A stretch of DNA of 15,075 bases from Clostridiaceae bacterium (GCA_029256485.1 JAQSXU010000086.1:1-15075), one strand, 5' to 3'; positions 1-6,551 are shown, counted from the stretch's first letter. Numbers and translations are program-made. Notes: a model not told the origin generated them from the sequence alone.

Positions 1-265
1 TCCATTTACAGCTGCTTATATACAATCCAAGGGTGATCCTATTACTGATCTCCATGAAGATTTGGCAGCAGAGCAAAAAGCAAGATCTACTTATGAATAC
101 CTTATTACTTTAGCTGATGACCCAGATGTAATTGAACCATTGAAATTCTTAAGAGAAAGAGAGGTTGTACATTTTCAGCGATTTGGGGAATGCCTTAGAA
201 TCGTTCAAGATTATTTACAGCAGCCTCATTTATTTGTAATGCCAAAGACTGACTTAGGCAAATAA
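1..265 (+). CDS. cotJC: CotJC-type spore coat protein / manganese catalase, 3' part
   Basis: This is the C-terminal part (87 codons, frame beginning at base 2) of a manganese-catalase family protein of the CotJC type. These are four-helix-bundle di-manganese proteins, found in spore coats in spore formers. The visible part holds the family signatures DLAAEQKARSTYEYL and FLREREVVHFQRFGE, whose Glu and His residues belong to the metal-binding helices. The start lies outside the window, so it cannot be judged whether the gene is complete. The stop codon TAA (263-265) overlaps a repeated GGGACGGTTAA element. A decayed second copy of the same gene lies at about 7918-8143. The family call is confident; coat location is inferred from the family. 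Confidence 0.88.
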   Translation, partial: PFTAAYIQSKGDPITDLHEDLAAEQKARSTYEYLITLADDPDVIEPLKFLREREVVHFQRFGECLRIVQDYLQQPHLFVMPKTDLGK

Positions 266-280
266 TTAGGGACGGTTAAC
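264..280 (+). repeat. REP-like element copy 1 (core GGGACGGTTAA)
   Basis: First of five copies of the core GGGACGGTTAA in the window (others at 8141, 10647, 11472 and 12496). It overlaps the stop codon of the cotJC-type gene. The recurrence is seen directly. That it is a REP-type unit linked to the Y1 transposase at 9381-10295 is inference. Confidence 0.6.
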
Positions 281-352
281 AAAATTTTATCATTATCATT
301 TTCAATTTAAATTTTTAAATAACTTAAGAAATAACCTTTGACTATGTTATCA
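281..352 (+). repeat. AT-rich tail repeat, copy 1
   Basis: An AT-rich stretch beginning TTTTATCATTATCA and ending near TTTGACTATGTTATCAAA. It recurs after the decayed cotJC copy (8158-8230) and, more diverged, at 9140-9200. The rest of the gap to base 615 is very AT-rich; I see no gene or clear terminator in it. Confidence 0.5.
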
Positions 353-615
353 AAAAAGGTAAAATATATCTTTTATCAACTATGTTAAACAAGAGTCATC
401 TTTTTTATTGATATTATTTCTAGCATTCATTTCATCTATGAATGTAATTATGGGAAAAAAGTACCTAAATTTCTTCTCAGCTCTATGACTTCATTTAACT
501 TTTATTTTATAAAGATATATAACATTTCAAACTCAGTAATAGATACAACTTAGTTTAGTTTGATTTATAAAAAATAAACACCATGTTCCAAATTTATAGA
601 CCTGAAGCAGGTGTT

Positions 616-729
616 TTAAAATTGTTTGCTACATTTTTTTAGAGACATAACTTTCAATGGCTGTCTAAATAAATCATACAACTTTTAAGTTCTGTCATAC
701 CTTCTTCTAATTTTCTCGGTATTATCCAT
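616..729 (-). pseudogene. Probable N-terminal relic of a class I SAM methyltransferase
   Basis: On the reverse strand an ATG (729-727) follows a GAAGGAG ribosome site by 7 bases. It opens the frame MDNTEKIRRRYDRT, stop (685-687), KLYDLFRQPLKVMSLKK, ending at 616. The pattern RRRYDR-x-KLYDLF-x-x-P-x-x-x-M resembles the N-terminus of UbiE-type class I methyltransferases. The glycine-rich SAM-binding motif that should follow is absent, so only a fragment remains, already broken by an in-frame TAA. A different reverse frame over 650-800 also reads protein-like (EGETQWIIPRKLEEG), so the identification is tentative. Confidence 0.4.
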
Positions 730-857
730 TGTGTTTCTCCTTCTACATTATCATAATATTAAATTACTGAAAATTTATTATTCAAAAAATCTAAAAGTTC
801 ATTCTCATTATAAACATTTAAAAAGGATATTTATGATAGAATGAACCTGAGAGACCT

Positions 858-1091
858 TTAATCTATTAACATTTTTTTCTTTTTACTGTATTCTTCTTCT
901 GATATCTCACCATTTGCATACCTTTCATTCAATATATTCATAGCATCATTCCCACTTCTTGAATTACTATAATTTCTGTGATTACTTTGTGAGAAACGCA
1001 CTGCCGCATATACCACCAGTGCTATGAATATTAATGGAATAATCATGCCAAACCAGCCTAGCATACCATATCCATAACCACAACCAAACAT
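858..1091 (-). CDS. Small membrane protein with SHOCT domain
   Basis: A 77-residue protein with a Gly/Tyr-rich N-terminus (MFGCGYGYG), one membrane helix at about residues 12-34 and a C-terminal SHOCT domain at about 49-77 (NILNERYANGEISEEEYSKKK). SHOCT is a short helical module often found at the C-terminus of small membrane proteins and thought to mediate oligomerisation. The ATG at 1091 is chosen because AGGA ends 9 bases before it; an in-frame TTG at 1100 would touch that ribosome site. It follows the PspA-like gene by 15 bases, so the two are probably one transcript for envelope stress. No exact function is known. Confidence 0.82.
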   Translation of the reverse strand: MFGCGYGYGMLGWFGMIIPLIFIALVVYAAVRFSQSNHRNYSNSRSGNDAMNILNERYANGEISEEEYSKKKKMLID

Positions 1092-1106
1092 AATTATCAA
1101 TCCTTT

Positions 1107-1511
1107 CTATTCTTCGTATTCTGAAATGGCCTTTAGTTCTTTGTCAATCTTATCAGTTTTACCCATGCCATCTAGTTCTCCCATTTCAACCAGCTCATCC
1201 ATGGTTGAAATTCTGGCACTTCTTTCAGCTATCTTATTTTCTGCTCTTTCTATCCTATCTGTTATATCCGTTATATCACTGGACACCCATATCATAATTT
1301 CCTTTACAACCAGTTGTGCATCAGCTGCTTTGTTAACAGCTATTAACTCTTCCTTTTTATTTTCCAGTTCGCTAACTTTCTTTATTTCCGTAATTTTTTG
1401 TCTCATCTCCACAACAGAAAGTTCCAACGTTTCCTCCGAATTTTCCATTTCATTTAATACTACATTTGCTTTAGCTGAAAGTATTGACTTTATTCTATTT
1501 AATATACCCAA
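1107..1511 (-). CDS. Short PspA/IM30-like protein
   Basis: A 134-residue, highly charged, mostly helical protein. Its N-terminus (MGILNRIKSILSAKANVVLNE) matches the membrane-binding amphipathic helix of PspA/Vipp1, which protects the membrane under stress. The C-terminal part (IERAENKIAERSARISTMDELVE) resembles the end of the PspA coiled coil. Normal PspA proteins have about 220 residues, so much of the central coiled coil is missing. The sequence is otherwise open, so this is a shortened but probably functional variant rather than a frameshift. The start is TTG (1511-1509), supported by family alignment; the ribosome site is weak. It is the first gene of a pair with the SHOCT gene. Confidence 0.72.
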   Translation of the reverse strand: MGILNRIKSILSAKANVVLNEMENSEETLELSVVEMRQKITEIKKVSELENKKEELIAVNKAADAQLVVKEIMIWVSSDITDITDRIERAENKIAERSARISTMDELVEMGELDGMGKTDKIDKELKAISEYEE

Positions 1512-1657
1512 TTTATAGTTCCATTCTATTATTCATATATCATCTAATTTATATATAAATTGTAATACTCAATTATGGAGAAAATATGAAGATATCATAT
1601 ATTTTTTCATATCTATTTTATATATTTTTCAACGTTGATAAAAGTGACGTGTTAGGG

Positions 1658-1777
1658 ATGATATCACTAAAATCTGAAGGAAGTACGTATAAATAAATAG
1701 GAAAAATATATGGAATTTCTTCGAATGCTGTATATTTAAGGATTAAATCTTATCGAAATATAAGCACTAGAGTTTAG
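1658..1777 (+). pseudogene. Relic of a helix-turn-helix protein
   Basis: The frame from ATG 1658 reads MISLKSEGSTYK, stop TAA (1694-1696), then IGKIYGISSNAVYLRIKSYR to a stop at 1775-1777. Read through the stop, the segment LKSEGSTYK-x-IGKIYGISSNAVYLRIKSYR fits a helix-turn-helix of the sigma/recombinase-like type (x-IGKIYGIS as helix-turn, NAVYLRIK as recognition helix). Only about 40 codons remain. Its end overlaps the ribosome site of the small gene at 1789, so that gene may use sequence left from this relic. The bases 1512-1657 before it show no gene. Confidence 0.4.
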
Positions 1778-1788
1778 GAGAGTTAGTT

Positions 1789-1941
1789 ATGGATAGTTTA
1801 ACAAATATAGAAAAAGCAAGATTAACCTATAAGGCTTTACAAAAACGAAAGGTAAACAAGAAAAGAAAGCTAGAAGTTGAAGCGAATGAAGTGTATCTCA
1901 GTTCCATTGCTAGATGTAAAAAGATTAGAAATAAAAGATAA
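1789..1941 (+). CDS. Small, strongly basic hypothetical protein (50 aa)
   Basis: A 50-codon gene beginning MDSLTNIEKARLTYKALQKR. The ATG follows TTAGGAG by 8 bases, a strong ribosome site. About a third of the residues are Lys or Arg, mainly in a central run (KRKVNKKRK) and at the C-terminus; the whole is predicted helical with no membrane segment. I do not recognise a family. The charge suggests nucleic-acid or membrane-surface binding, but that is only inference. A hairpin-type terminator (2018-2058) lies downstream, which supports a separate transcription unit. The HTH relic directly upstream overlaps its ribosome site. Confidence 0.6.
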   Translation: MDSLTNIEKARLTYKALQKRKVNKKRKLEVEANEVYLSSIARCKKIRNKR

Positions 1942-2017
1942 AACGGATTAGACCCTTAGTAGAATTAAATCTTAACTTTCTTATTTAACGTAACAACAAA
2001 AAAATGAATAATTTCTT

Positions 2018-2058
2018 AAAATGCCGTATTATTCAAAATTGAATTTTACAGCATTTTT
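2018..2058 (+). terminator. Imperfect hairpin terminator
   Basis: Arms AAAATGC (2018-2024) and GCATTTT (2051-2057) extend through an imperfect 19-base stem (three mismatches) around ATTCAA-AA-TTGAAT, followed by T's. It lies 76 bases after the 50-codon gene and before the gene at 2113. Confidence 0.55.
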
Positions 2059-2112
2059 ATGTCATATTTCAAAAAATAAATTACACTTAAAATGTTTAAG
2101 GAGTTGCAAAAT

Positions 2113-2394
2113 ATGTCGGTTATTGTACAGCATAAGAATAAATCTAAAGATGAAATACTATATACAATAGTATGTACTATCATAGCAGTATTGCTTGTAT
2201 TGATAGTAGCACTAGAGTTTAGACAAAGTTACACTATAGTTAAACTAAGTAATGAGAATCAACAATTAAAGCAGAAAGTTCAATCTCAAAGTAAAATAAT
2301 ATCTACTTATGAGGATCAATTGTCTATATACGAAAATCAGGTTTCCAAATATAGACAAAGTATATCTATTATACTAACAAAATATATTCAATAA
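2113..2394 (+). CDS. Membrane-anchored coiled-coil protein, unknown family
   Basis: A 93-residue protein with a short charged N-terminus (MSVIVQHKNKSKDE), one strongly hydrophobic helix at about residues 16-34 (ILYTIVCTIIAVLLVLIVAL), then a polar helical coiled coil rich in Gln, Ser, Lys and Tyr (about 42-85). This is the layout of a bitopic protein of the FtsL/FtsB or flagellar-accessory kind, but I see no specific family motif. The ATG at 2113 is preferred over the in-frame ATG at 2092 because AAGGAG lies 9 bases before it. The 47-codon gene starts 12 bases after its stop, so the two are probably co-transcribed. Confidence 0.65.
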   Translation: MSVIVQHKNKSKDEILYTIVCTIIAVLLVLIVALEFRQSYTIVKLSNENQQLKQKVQSQSKIISTYEDQLSIYENQVSKYRQSISIILTKYIQ

Positions 2395-2406
2395 AAAGGA
2401 TAAGTG

Positions 2407-2550
2407 ATGTATCCCCTTAGAACCATGGAAGGCTATTGTAATATAAAGCAAAATATAGAATATCAAGGGGGATATTCAGATGGATTTAAGGATGGTATGA
2501 ATAAAGCAATGGAATGTATTAAAAGTGAAAATTATCATCCAAAGAGATAA
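2407..2550 (+). CDS. Small hypothetical protein (47 aa) with YSDGFKDG motif
   Basis: A 47-codon gene beginning MYPLRTMEGYCNIKQN. AAGGA lies 6 bases before the ATG. The middle carries GGYSDGFKDGMNKAMECI, a Gly/Asp/aromatic pattern of the kind seen in many small clostridial proteins with Y-x-D-G-x-x-D-G repeats. It has two cysteines (11 and 37) and no membrane segment. It starts 12 bases after the coiled-coil membrane gene, so a shared transcript is likely. No family or function is recognised; the gene call rests on the ribosome site, spacing and protein-like composition. Confidence 0.5.
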   Translation: MYPLRTMEGYCNIKQNIEYQGGYSDGFKDGMNKAMECIKSENYHPKR

Positions 2551-2569
2551 TGATTTATTAATCTAAAAA

Positions 2570-2960
2570 ACATAAAGAACATAACGATCTACCTTGCACC
2601 AATACAGATAACTTATTACCAAGCTATGATCTTTCGACCATAACCAAGCAGATCATTACCCATACTGATGGTTCGTTTGACTATGCAAGATACCTTCACA
2701 GCTATATACAACCTGTCGGCTGCACATAACCACTACGGCACCCTGCATAATCTTAGCTCGACCCCTATAAGATAAGTTGGGATCCTATTATAATCAAAGT
2801 CTTTGTGAAACGTCAAAATTATTGACCATAATAAAACCTTTCCTTACCCTATGAGATCTTCCCTCCGGCTATACATAAGCCTTTTGACCTATATATAATC
2901 TTAGGTTGACCCATATATACCCCTTTACAGAAGCATATATAAGTCTTTGCTCAACCGTTA
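2570..2960. repeat. G+C-elevated non-coding block with a diverged ~148-base repeat
   Basis: The gap 2551-3152 holds no gene on either strand; all six frames are broken by stops. Much of it is far richer in G+C than its surroundings (42 of 90 bases by hand count at 2691-2780). Two diverged units lie in tandem: ATAATCTTAG at 2747-2756 and 2895-2904; CGGCT-x-x-ACATAA at 2717-2729 and 2866-2878; AAGTCTTTG at 2797-2805 and 2941-2949. The spacing is 144-149 bases. It could be a decayed repeat-protein gene, a duplicated structured RNA or an unknown element; the sequence alone does not decide. Confidence 0.45.
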
Positions 2961-3051
2961 TGTTCCTTACGCTATTTAATATGCCTGATATGCAAGAAGT
3001 CATACAATGTAAATTTATCCATAAAGCATTTTGAAAAAAAAATTTATTGAT

Positions 3052-3081
3052 GAATAATATTAAATGCTAATGGTAAATCTA
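3052..3081 (+). promoter_or_regulatory. Candidate forespore (SigG/SigF-type) promoter of the spoVA operon
   Basis: GAATA (3052-3056) fits the SigG -35 pattern. After exactly 18 bases comes AAATCTA (3075-3081), a partial match to the -10 pattern CATnnTA. It lies 71 bases before the SpoVAE start. Forespore expression would fit the gene content, but the -10 match is weak. Confidence 0.3.
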
Positions 3082-3152
3082 CATTATGTTACTATTTATA
3101 ATTTTACTAAAAATGTTTATAGTTTATAGAATATTAATACTGTGAGGTTGAA

Positions 3153-3530
3153 ATGAAAGGAGGTAGATTCACTGCAATGGGAAAGTTACTATGGGCATTC
3201 ATTGTTGGTGGAGGAATATGCGTTATAGGACAATTAATGATGGATGTATTTAAACTTACGCCTGCACACACTACATGTACTTTCGTAGTAATCGGAGCTA
3301 TTCTAGGCGGTTTTGGATTATATGAACCTCTTGTTAAGTTTGCAGGTGCAGGCGCTTCAGTACCCATAAGCAACTTCGGTAATGCTCTGGTTAAGGGCGC
3401 ATTATCTGAGGCAGAGCAAACAGGTGTAATAGGGATTCTGACAGGAATATTCAAAGTAACCAGCGCTGGAATTTCATCTGCTATAATCTTTGCATTCATT
3501 GCAGCATTGATATTTAAGCCTAAAGGTTAA
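3153..3530 (+). CDS. spoVAE: Stage V sporulation protein AE (SpoVAE/SpoVAEb)
   Basis: A 125-residue membrane protein of the SpoVAC/SpoVAE family. SpoVA proteins move dipicolinic acid with calcium across the inner spore membrane, in during sporulation and out during germination. The whole length aligns with the family: [20 protein letters not shown], the glycine-rich [32 protein letters not shown], and ITSAG-like [20 protein letters not shown]; several membrane helices are evident. The ATG at 3153 has TGAGG 5 bases before it; ATG 3177 is an alternative with GGAGG 13 bases ahead. First gene of a six-gene operon; the next gene follows after 25 bases. Confidence 0.9.
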   Translation: MKGGRFTAMGKLLWAFIVGGGICVIGQLMMDVFKLTPAHTTCTFVVIGAILGGFGLYEPLVKFAGAGASVPISNFGNALVKGALSEAEQTGVIGILTGIFKVTSAGISSAIIFAFIAALIFKPKG

Positions 3531-3555
3531 TGTTCAGATATGGAGGGAGAAGGAA

Positions 3556-3762
3556 ATGACAGTTGGCTCTAAAGTAAAGCAAACATTAGCAAATTTAAAA
3601 GGCGTAGAAAGCACATTAAGGTTATATTCCCTGCAAAGTGCAAATGAAGAAGAAAGAATGGTCTATAAGAAGGCTCTGAAAACAGCAGAATCAGTTATTC
3701 AGGATTTAGAATATAGAATAAAAATAATAGAATTTGAAGAACCCCAATATAAGGGTAACTAA
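3556..3762 (+). CDS. DUF1657 small spore protein, copy 1
   Basis: A 68-residue, all-helical soluble protein of family DUF1657 (MTVGSKVKQTLANLKGVEST, ending EFEEPQYKGN). The family consists of short helical hairpins found almost only in spoVA-type operons of spore formers; the biochemical role is unknown. The ATG has GGAGG 9 bases upstream. A second DUF1657 protein ends the operon (6195) and shares the TVG-start and EPQYK ending. A third, more diverged unit is fused to the C-terminus of the next gene's protein. The close packing suggests that these helices interact, but that is inference. Confidence 0.88.
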   Translation: MTVGSKVKQTLANLKGVESTLRLYSLQSANEEERMVYKKALKTAESVIQDLEYRIKIIEFEEPQYKGN

Positions 3763-3776
3763 GGAAGAAAAAATTC

Positions 3777-4637
3777 ATGCAAAATTGGATTATAGTGCTG
3801 TTAAGGACCATAATTTTATTTTTTGTAGCACTAGCAATAGTAAGACTTATTGGTAAAGGAAGTATATCAAGAGCAACGCCATTTAAATTTGTAAGTTATA
3901 TTGTAATTTCTATTATTATTTCTCTTGTTTTATTAGGTTTAACAACAAATATAGTCTTTTGTTCCATTGCTTTGGTAGCTTGGATTATATTAACTTTTAT
4001 TTTGGATTATCTCTCGTTAAAAAGTAAGTGGTTCCATGACTTTATTAATGGAAAAGAAACAGTATTAATTAAAGATGGTAAAGTTATGGAAGAGCATTTA
4101 AAGGAAGTAAGATTTACCGGTGAAGAACTATTAAGAGAATTACGATCAAGAAATGCTTTCAATTTAGCAGATGTTGAGTTTGCTGTTATGGAAACCACTG
4201 GCGAGATAAATGTTTTACTAAAGTCAGATAAAAAGCCCATTACACCGCATGACTTACAAAGGAAAGTTGCTCCGTTGTCTGAGCCTCAAACTATAATATT
4301 AGATGGAAACATTCTTGATGAACCTCTGTCAACTAGAGGATTAAATCGGGAATGGCTAAATGCCGAACTGTCAAAGGTTGGAATAAGCGGTGATAATGTT
4401 TTTATTGGTCAAGTAGATTCTTCAGGTGATTTGTTTATTGACCTATTTGATGATGCCATTCAAGTTAATAAACCTCAGGTAAAAGAGCTGCTGTATGCAA
4501 GTATTTCAAAATGCCAAGCCGATCTTCTAGCTTTTTCATTAGAAAGTGATGATCCTAAAGTTAAAAATATGTATTCTGTGAATGCCAGAAAACTGAAAAA
4601 AATCATGGATAAATTAGAAGCGTATTTATTACGCTAA
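3777..4637 (+). CDS. DUF421 membrane protein with DUF1657-like tail (2Duf/YetF type)
   Basis: A 286-residue protein. Residues 5-80 hold the membrane helices of the YetF/DUF421 family (VRLIGKGSISRATPFKFVSY). Residues 90-230 form the two cytoplasmic DUF421 folds (EELLRELRSRNAFNLADVEFAVMETTGEINVLLK; then REWLNAELSKVGISGDNVFIGQVDSSGDLFIDLFDD). Residues 235-286 (KELLYASISKCQADLLAFSLESDDP) resemble DUF1657. The DUF421-DUF1657 combination is that of 2Duf in the Bacillus spoVA2mob operon, an inner spore membrane protein linked to wet-heat resistance. AAGGAAG lies 9 bases before the ATG; the previous gene ends 14 bases before. That it has the same role here is inference from architecture and context. 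Confidence 0.85.
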   Translation: MQNWIIVLLRTIILFFVALAIVRLIGKGSISRATPFKFVSYIVISIIISLVLLGLTTNIVFCSIALVAWIILTFILDYLSLKSKWFHDFINGKETVLIKDGKVMEEHLKEVRFTGEELLRELRSRNAFNLADVEFAVMETTGEINVLLKSDKKPITPHDLQRKVAPLSEPQTIILDGNILDEPLSTRGLNREWLNAELSKVGISGDNVFIGQVDSSGDLFIDLFDDAIQVNKPQVKELLYASISKCQADLLAFSLESDDPKVKNMYSVNARKLKKIMDKLEAYLLR

Positions 4638-4651
4638 AAGGTGGTAGTGTG

Positions 4652-5131
4652 ATGTCAAATAAGAAAAAGAAAAAGCTGACTCCCACTCAGCAGGAATATC
4701 AGGATTTTGCAAAGGATATAGAACCTAAGCGGCATGTTTTAAAAAATTGTATGAGAGCATTTTGGGTTGGGGGTTTTATATGTGCAGTTGGTCAATTACT
4801 GCAGTGGTTTTTCATGAAATATTTTAACTTTACAGAGAAGACTGCAGGAGATCCTGCCACAGCAGTTTTAATTATAATAGCAGTTTTACTTACTGCTTTT
4901 GGAGTCTTTGATCATTTTGCACAATGGGCAGGGGCAGGTACTGCTATTCCAGTTACAGGCTTTGCAAATACCATGGCGTCTGCTGCAATAGAATATAAAA
5001 CTGAAGGATATGTACTGGGTGTAGGAGGAAATATGTTTAAAATTTCTGGGCCGGTAATAACTTATGGGGTCTTTTCAGCCTTTGTTGTTGCACTAGTAAA
5101 AATAACTATAAAGTGGTTAGGTGGTATGTAA
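4652..5131 (+). CDS. spoVAC: Stage V sporulation protein AC (SpoVAC)
   Basis: A 159-residue membrane protein of the SpoVAC family, which acts as a channel for dipicolinic acid in the inner spore membrane; B. subtilis SpoVAC has been shown to be mechanosensitive. A lysine-rich cytoplasmic N-terminus (SNKKKKKLTPTQQEYQDF) precedes FWVGGFICAVGQLLQWFF, a loop, and the family glycine-rich stretch GVFDHFAQWAGAGTAIPVTGFANTMASAAIEYKTEG, followed by a last helix. ATG 4652 is chosen because AAAGGTGG lies 7 bases before it; a GTG three bases earlier would be too close. It follows the 2Duf gene by 14 bases and its stop touches the SpoVAD start. Confidence 0.92.
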   Translation: MSNKKKKKLTPTQQEYQDFAKDIEPKRHVLKNCMRAFWVGGFICAVGQLLQWFFMKYFNFTEKTAGDPATAVLIIIAVLLTAFGVFDHFAQWAGAGTAIPVTGFANTMASAAIEYKTEGYVLGVGGNMFKISGPVITYGVFSAFVVALVKITIKWLGGM

Positions 5132-6133
5132 ATGCTCAAAGGTCATCAAACATGGATTTTTAACTCTAAACCAGTAATTATAGCCTCTGCTGCAGTAGGT
5201 GGACCATTTGAAGCTAAAGGCGCATTAGCTGATGATTTTGATGTTCTGCATGAAGATACTTGGTTGGGTCAGGACAGCTTTGAAAAAGCAGAAAAAAAAA
5301 TGATAGAACAAGCATGTGAAACAGCAATTAACAAAGCGAACATAAAAAAAGAGGATATTCAATTTTTTATCAGCGGAGACTTAATGAATCAAATTATATC
5401 AAGCAGCTTTGCTGCCCGTACTCTTGGCATACCTTACTTAGGTATTTATGGTGCTTGCTCAAGTGCTATGGAAGGTCTTGCACTGGCTTCTCAATTAGTT
5501 GACAGCAATTGTGCAAACTACGCAATAGCAGCTGCCTCCAGCCATAATATGGCGGCAGAAAAACTATACAGGTATCCTACAGAGTATGGAGGTCAAAAAC
5601 CTCCAACGGCTCAGTGGACAGTAACGGGAGCCGGGGCAGGTTTGATAGCTCAAAAAGGTACAGGTCCAAGAGTTGTTTCAGCAACTATTGGCAAAGTAAT
5701 AGATATGGGACTTACGGATCCTTTTAATATGGGAGCAGCAATGGCACCGGCAGCAGTAGATACAATAGAAGCTCATTTTAGAGATTTAAATATAGAACCA
5801 TCTTATTATGATATTATTGCAACTGGAGATTTAGGAAGCGTTGGACACGAAATTGCCAGCGAACTTTTAAAAAAGCATGGACTTAAAATTCCAAAAGAAA
5901 TATTTACAGACTGTGGACTATTGATATATAAGGGAACCCAGCCTGTGATGGCTGGTGGAAGTGGATGTGCTTGTTCAGCTACCGTTACTTATGGACATTT
6001 TCTTAAACGTATGCTGAAAGGAGAATTAAAGAAAATACTAATTGTTGCAACAGGTGCACTATTATCACCTTTATCCTACCAGCAGAAAGAAAGCATACCT
6101 TGTATTGCCCACGCGGTATCAATAGAAATATAA
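5132..6133 (+). CDS. spoVAD: Stage V sporulation protein AD (SpoVAD)
   Basis: A 333-residue protein, the usual length, with a thiolase-like fold; in the family it binds dipicolinic acid and works with SpoVAC and SpoVAE at the inner spore membrane. Seen in the sequence: N-terminal FNSKPVIIASAAVGGPFEAKGAL, the thiolase-type active-site region GIYGACSSAMEGLALAS with Cys109, the MAAEKLYRYPTEYGGQKPPTAQWTVTGAGA segment, and the C-terminal MAGGSGCACSATVTYGHFLKRML. Its ATG directly follows the SpoVAC stop, and the ribosome site AGGTGG lies inside spoVAC, so translation is likely coupled. No defect is seen. Confidence 0.94.
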   Translation: MLKGHQTWIFNSKPVIIASAAVGGPFEAKGALADDFDVLHEDTWLGQDSFEKAEKKMIEQACETAINKANIKKEDIQFFISGDLMNQIISSSFAARTLGIPYLGIYGACSSAMEGLALASQLVDSNCANYAIAAASSHNMAAEKLYRYPTEYGGQKPPTAQWTVTGAGAGLIAQKGTGPRVVSATIGKVIDMGLTDPFNMGAAMAPAAVDTIEAHFRDLNIEPSYYDIIATGDLGSVGHEIASELLKKHGLKIPKEIFTDCGLLIYKGTQPVMAGGSGCACSATVTYGHFLKRMLKGELKKILIVATGALLSPLSYQQKESIPCIAHAVSIEI

Positions 6134-6194
6134 AATCATTCACTAATCAATTATAGCTGTGCATTGGAAGAATGCTCGAAAGGAGGTGAGAATT

Positions 6195-6401
6195 ATGACA
6201 GTAGGAACACAGATGCAGCAAGCTATTGCAGGCATACAAAGTGCTGCTGCAACAATGAAAACTTTTGCTCTAGAAACAGAGGATAAGAAAGCAAAACAAG
6301 ATTTTCAGCAAATAACTCAAAATCTCGATAGTGCACTAAAAATGCTAACAGAAAGGCAAAGATATATTGAGCAACAAGAACCTCAATATAAGCAACATTA
6401 A
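6195..6401 (+). CDS. DUF1657 small spore protein, copy 2
   Basis: A 68-residue DUF1657 protein (MTVGTQMQQAIAGIQSAAAT, ending EQQEPQYKQH), predicted as an amphipathic helical hairpin. It resembles the copy at 3556 in length, in the TVG start and in the EPQYK ending, but the middle has diverged a lot. ATG 6195 is preferred over an in-frame GTG at 6159 because AGGAGGTGAG gives a near-perfect ribosome site 8 bases before it. The 61-base gap after spoVAD is the longest inside the operon. It is the last gene before a strong terminator. Confidence 0.88.
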   Translation: MTVGTQMQQAIAGIQSAAATMKTFALETEDKKAKQDFQQITQNLDSALKMLTERQRYIEQQEPQYKQH

Positions 6402-6420
6402 ATTATTTTTATTAAGACAC

Positions 6421-6453
6421 AAAAGAGGAGAAAATATTATATGCTCCTCTTTT
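6421..6453 (+). terminator. Rho-independent terminator of the spoVA operon
   Basis: AAAAGAGGAG (6421-6430) pairs perfectly with CTCCTCTTTT (6444-6453) around a 13-base loop, with the T-run forming the end of the stem. It lies 19 bases after the last DUF1657 gene. It could also stop reverse transcription from the DUF421-DUF4363 pair. Confidence 0.85.
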
Positions 6454-6551
6454 TATTAGGTTAGTTTTAAACAAATGTTGATAATATTTATTTAAAACTT
6501 CCTTCAGTCATCTGGCTATTTTTGAAGTATGCACTAAAAACTTGGTACTTG

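Noticed and set aside
1126..1518. Open forward frame of 130 codons, Ser/Ile-rich
   Set aside because: It is antisense to the PspA-like gene; no ribosome site, low-complexity composition typical of a reversed Glu/Lys-rich gene.
2570..2960. CRISPR array or tRNA cluster
   Set aside because: The repeated units are about 148 bases long and diverged, not short exact repeats with spacers; no cloverleaf or T-loop sequence was found.
3134..3499. Open reverse frame of 121 codons, Pro/Thr/Ile-rich
   Set aside because: Antisense shadow of spoVAE, whose family match is unambiguous.
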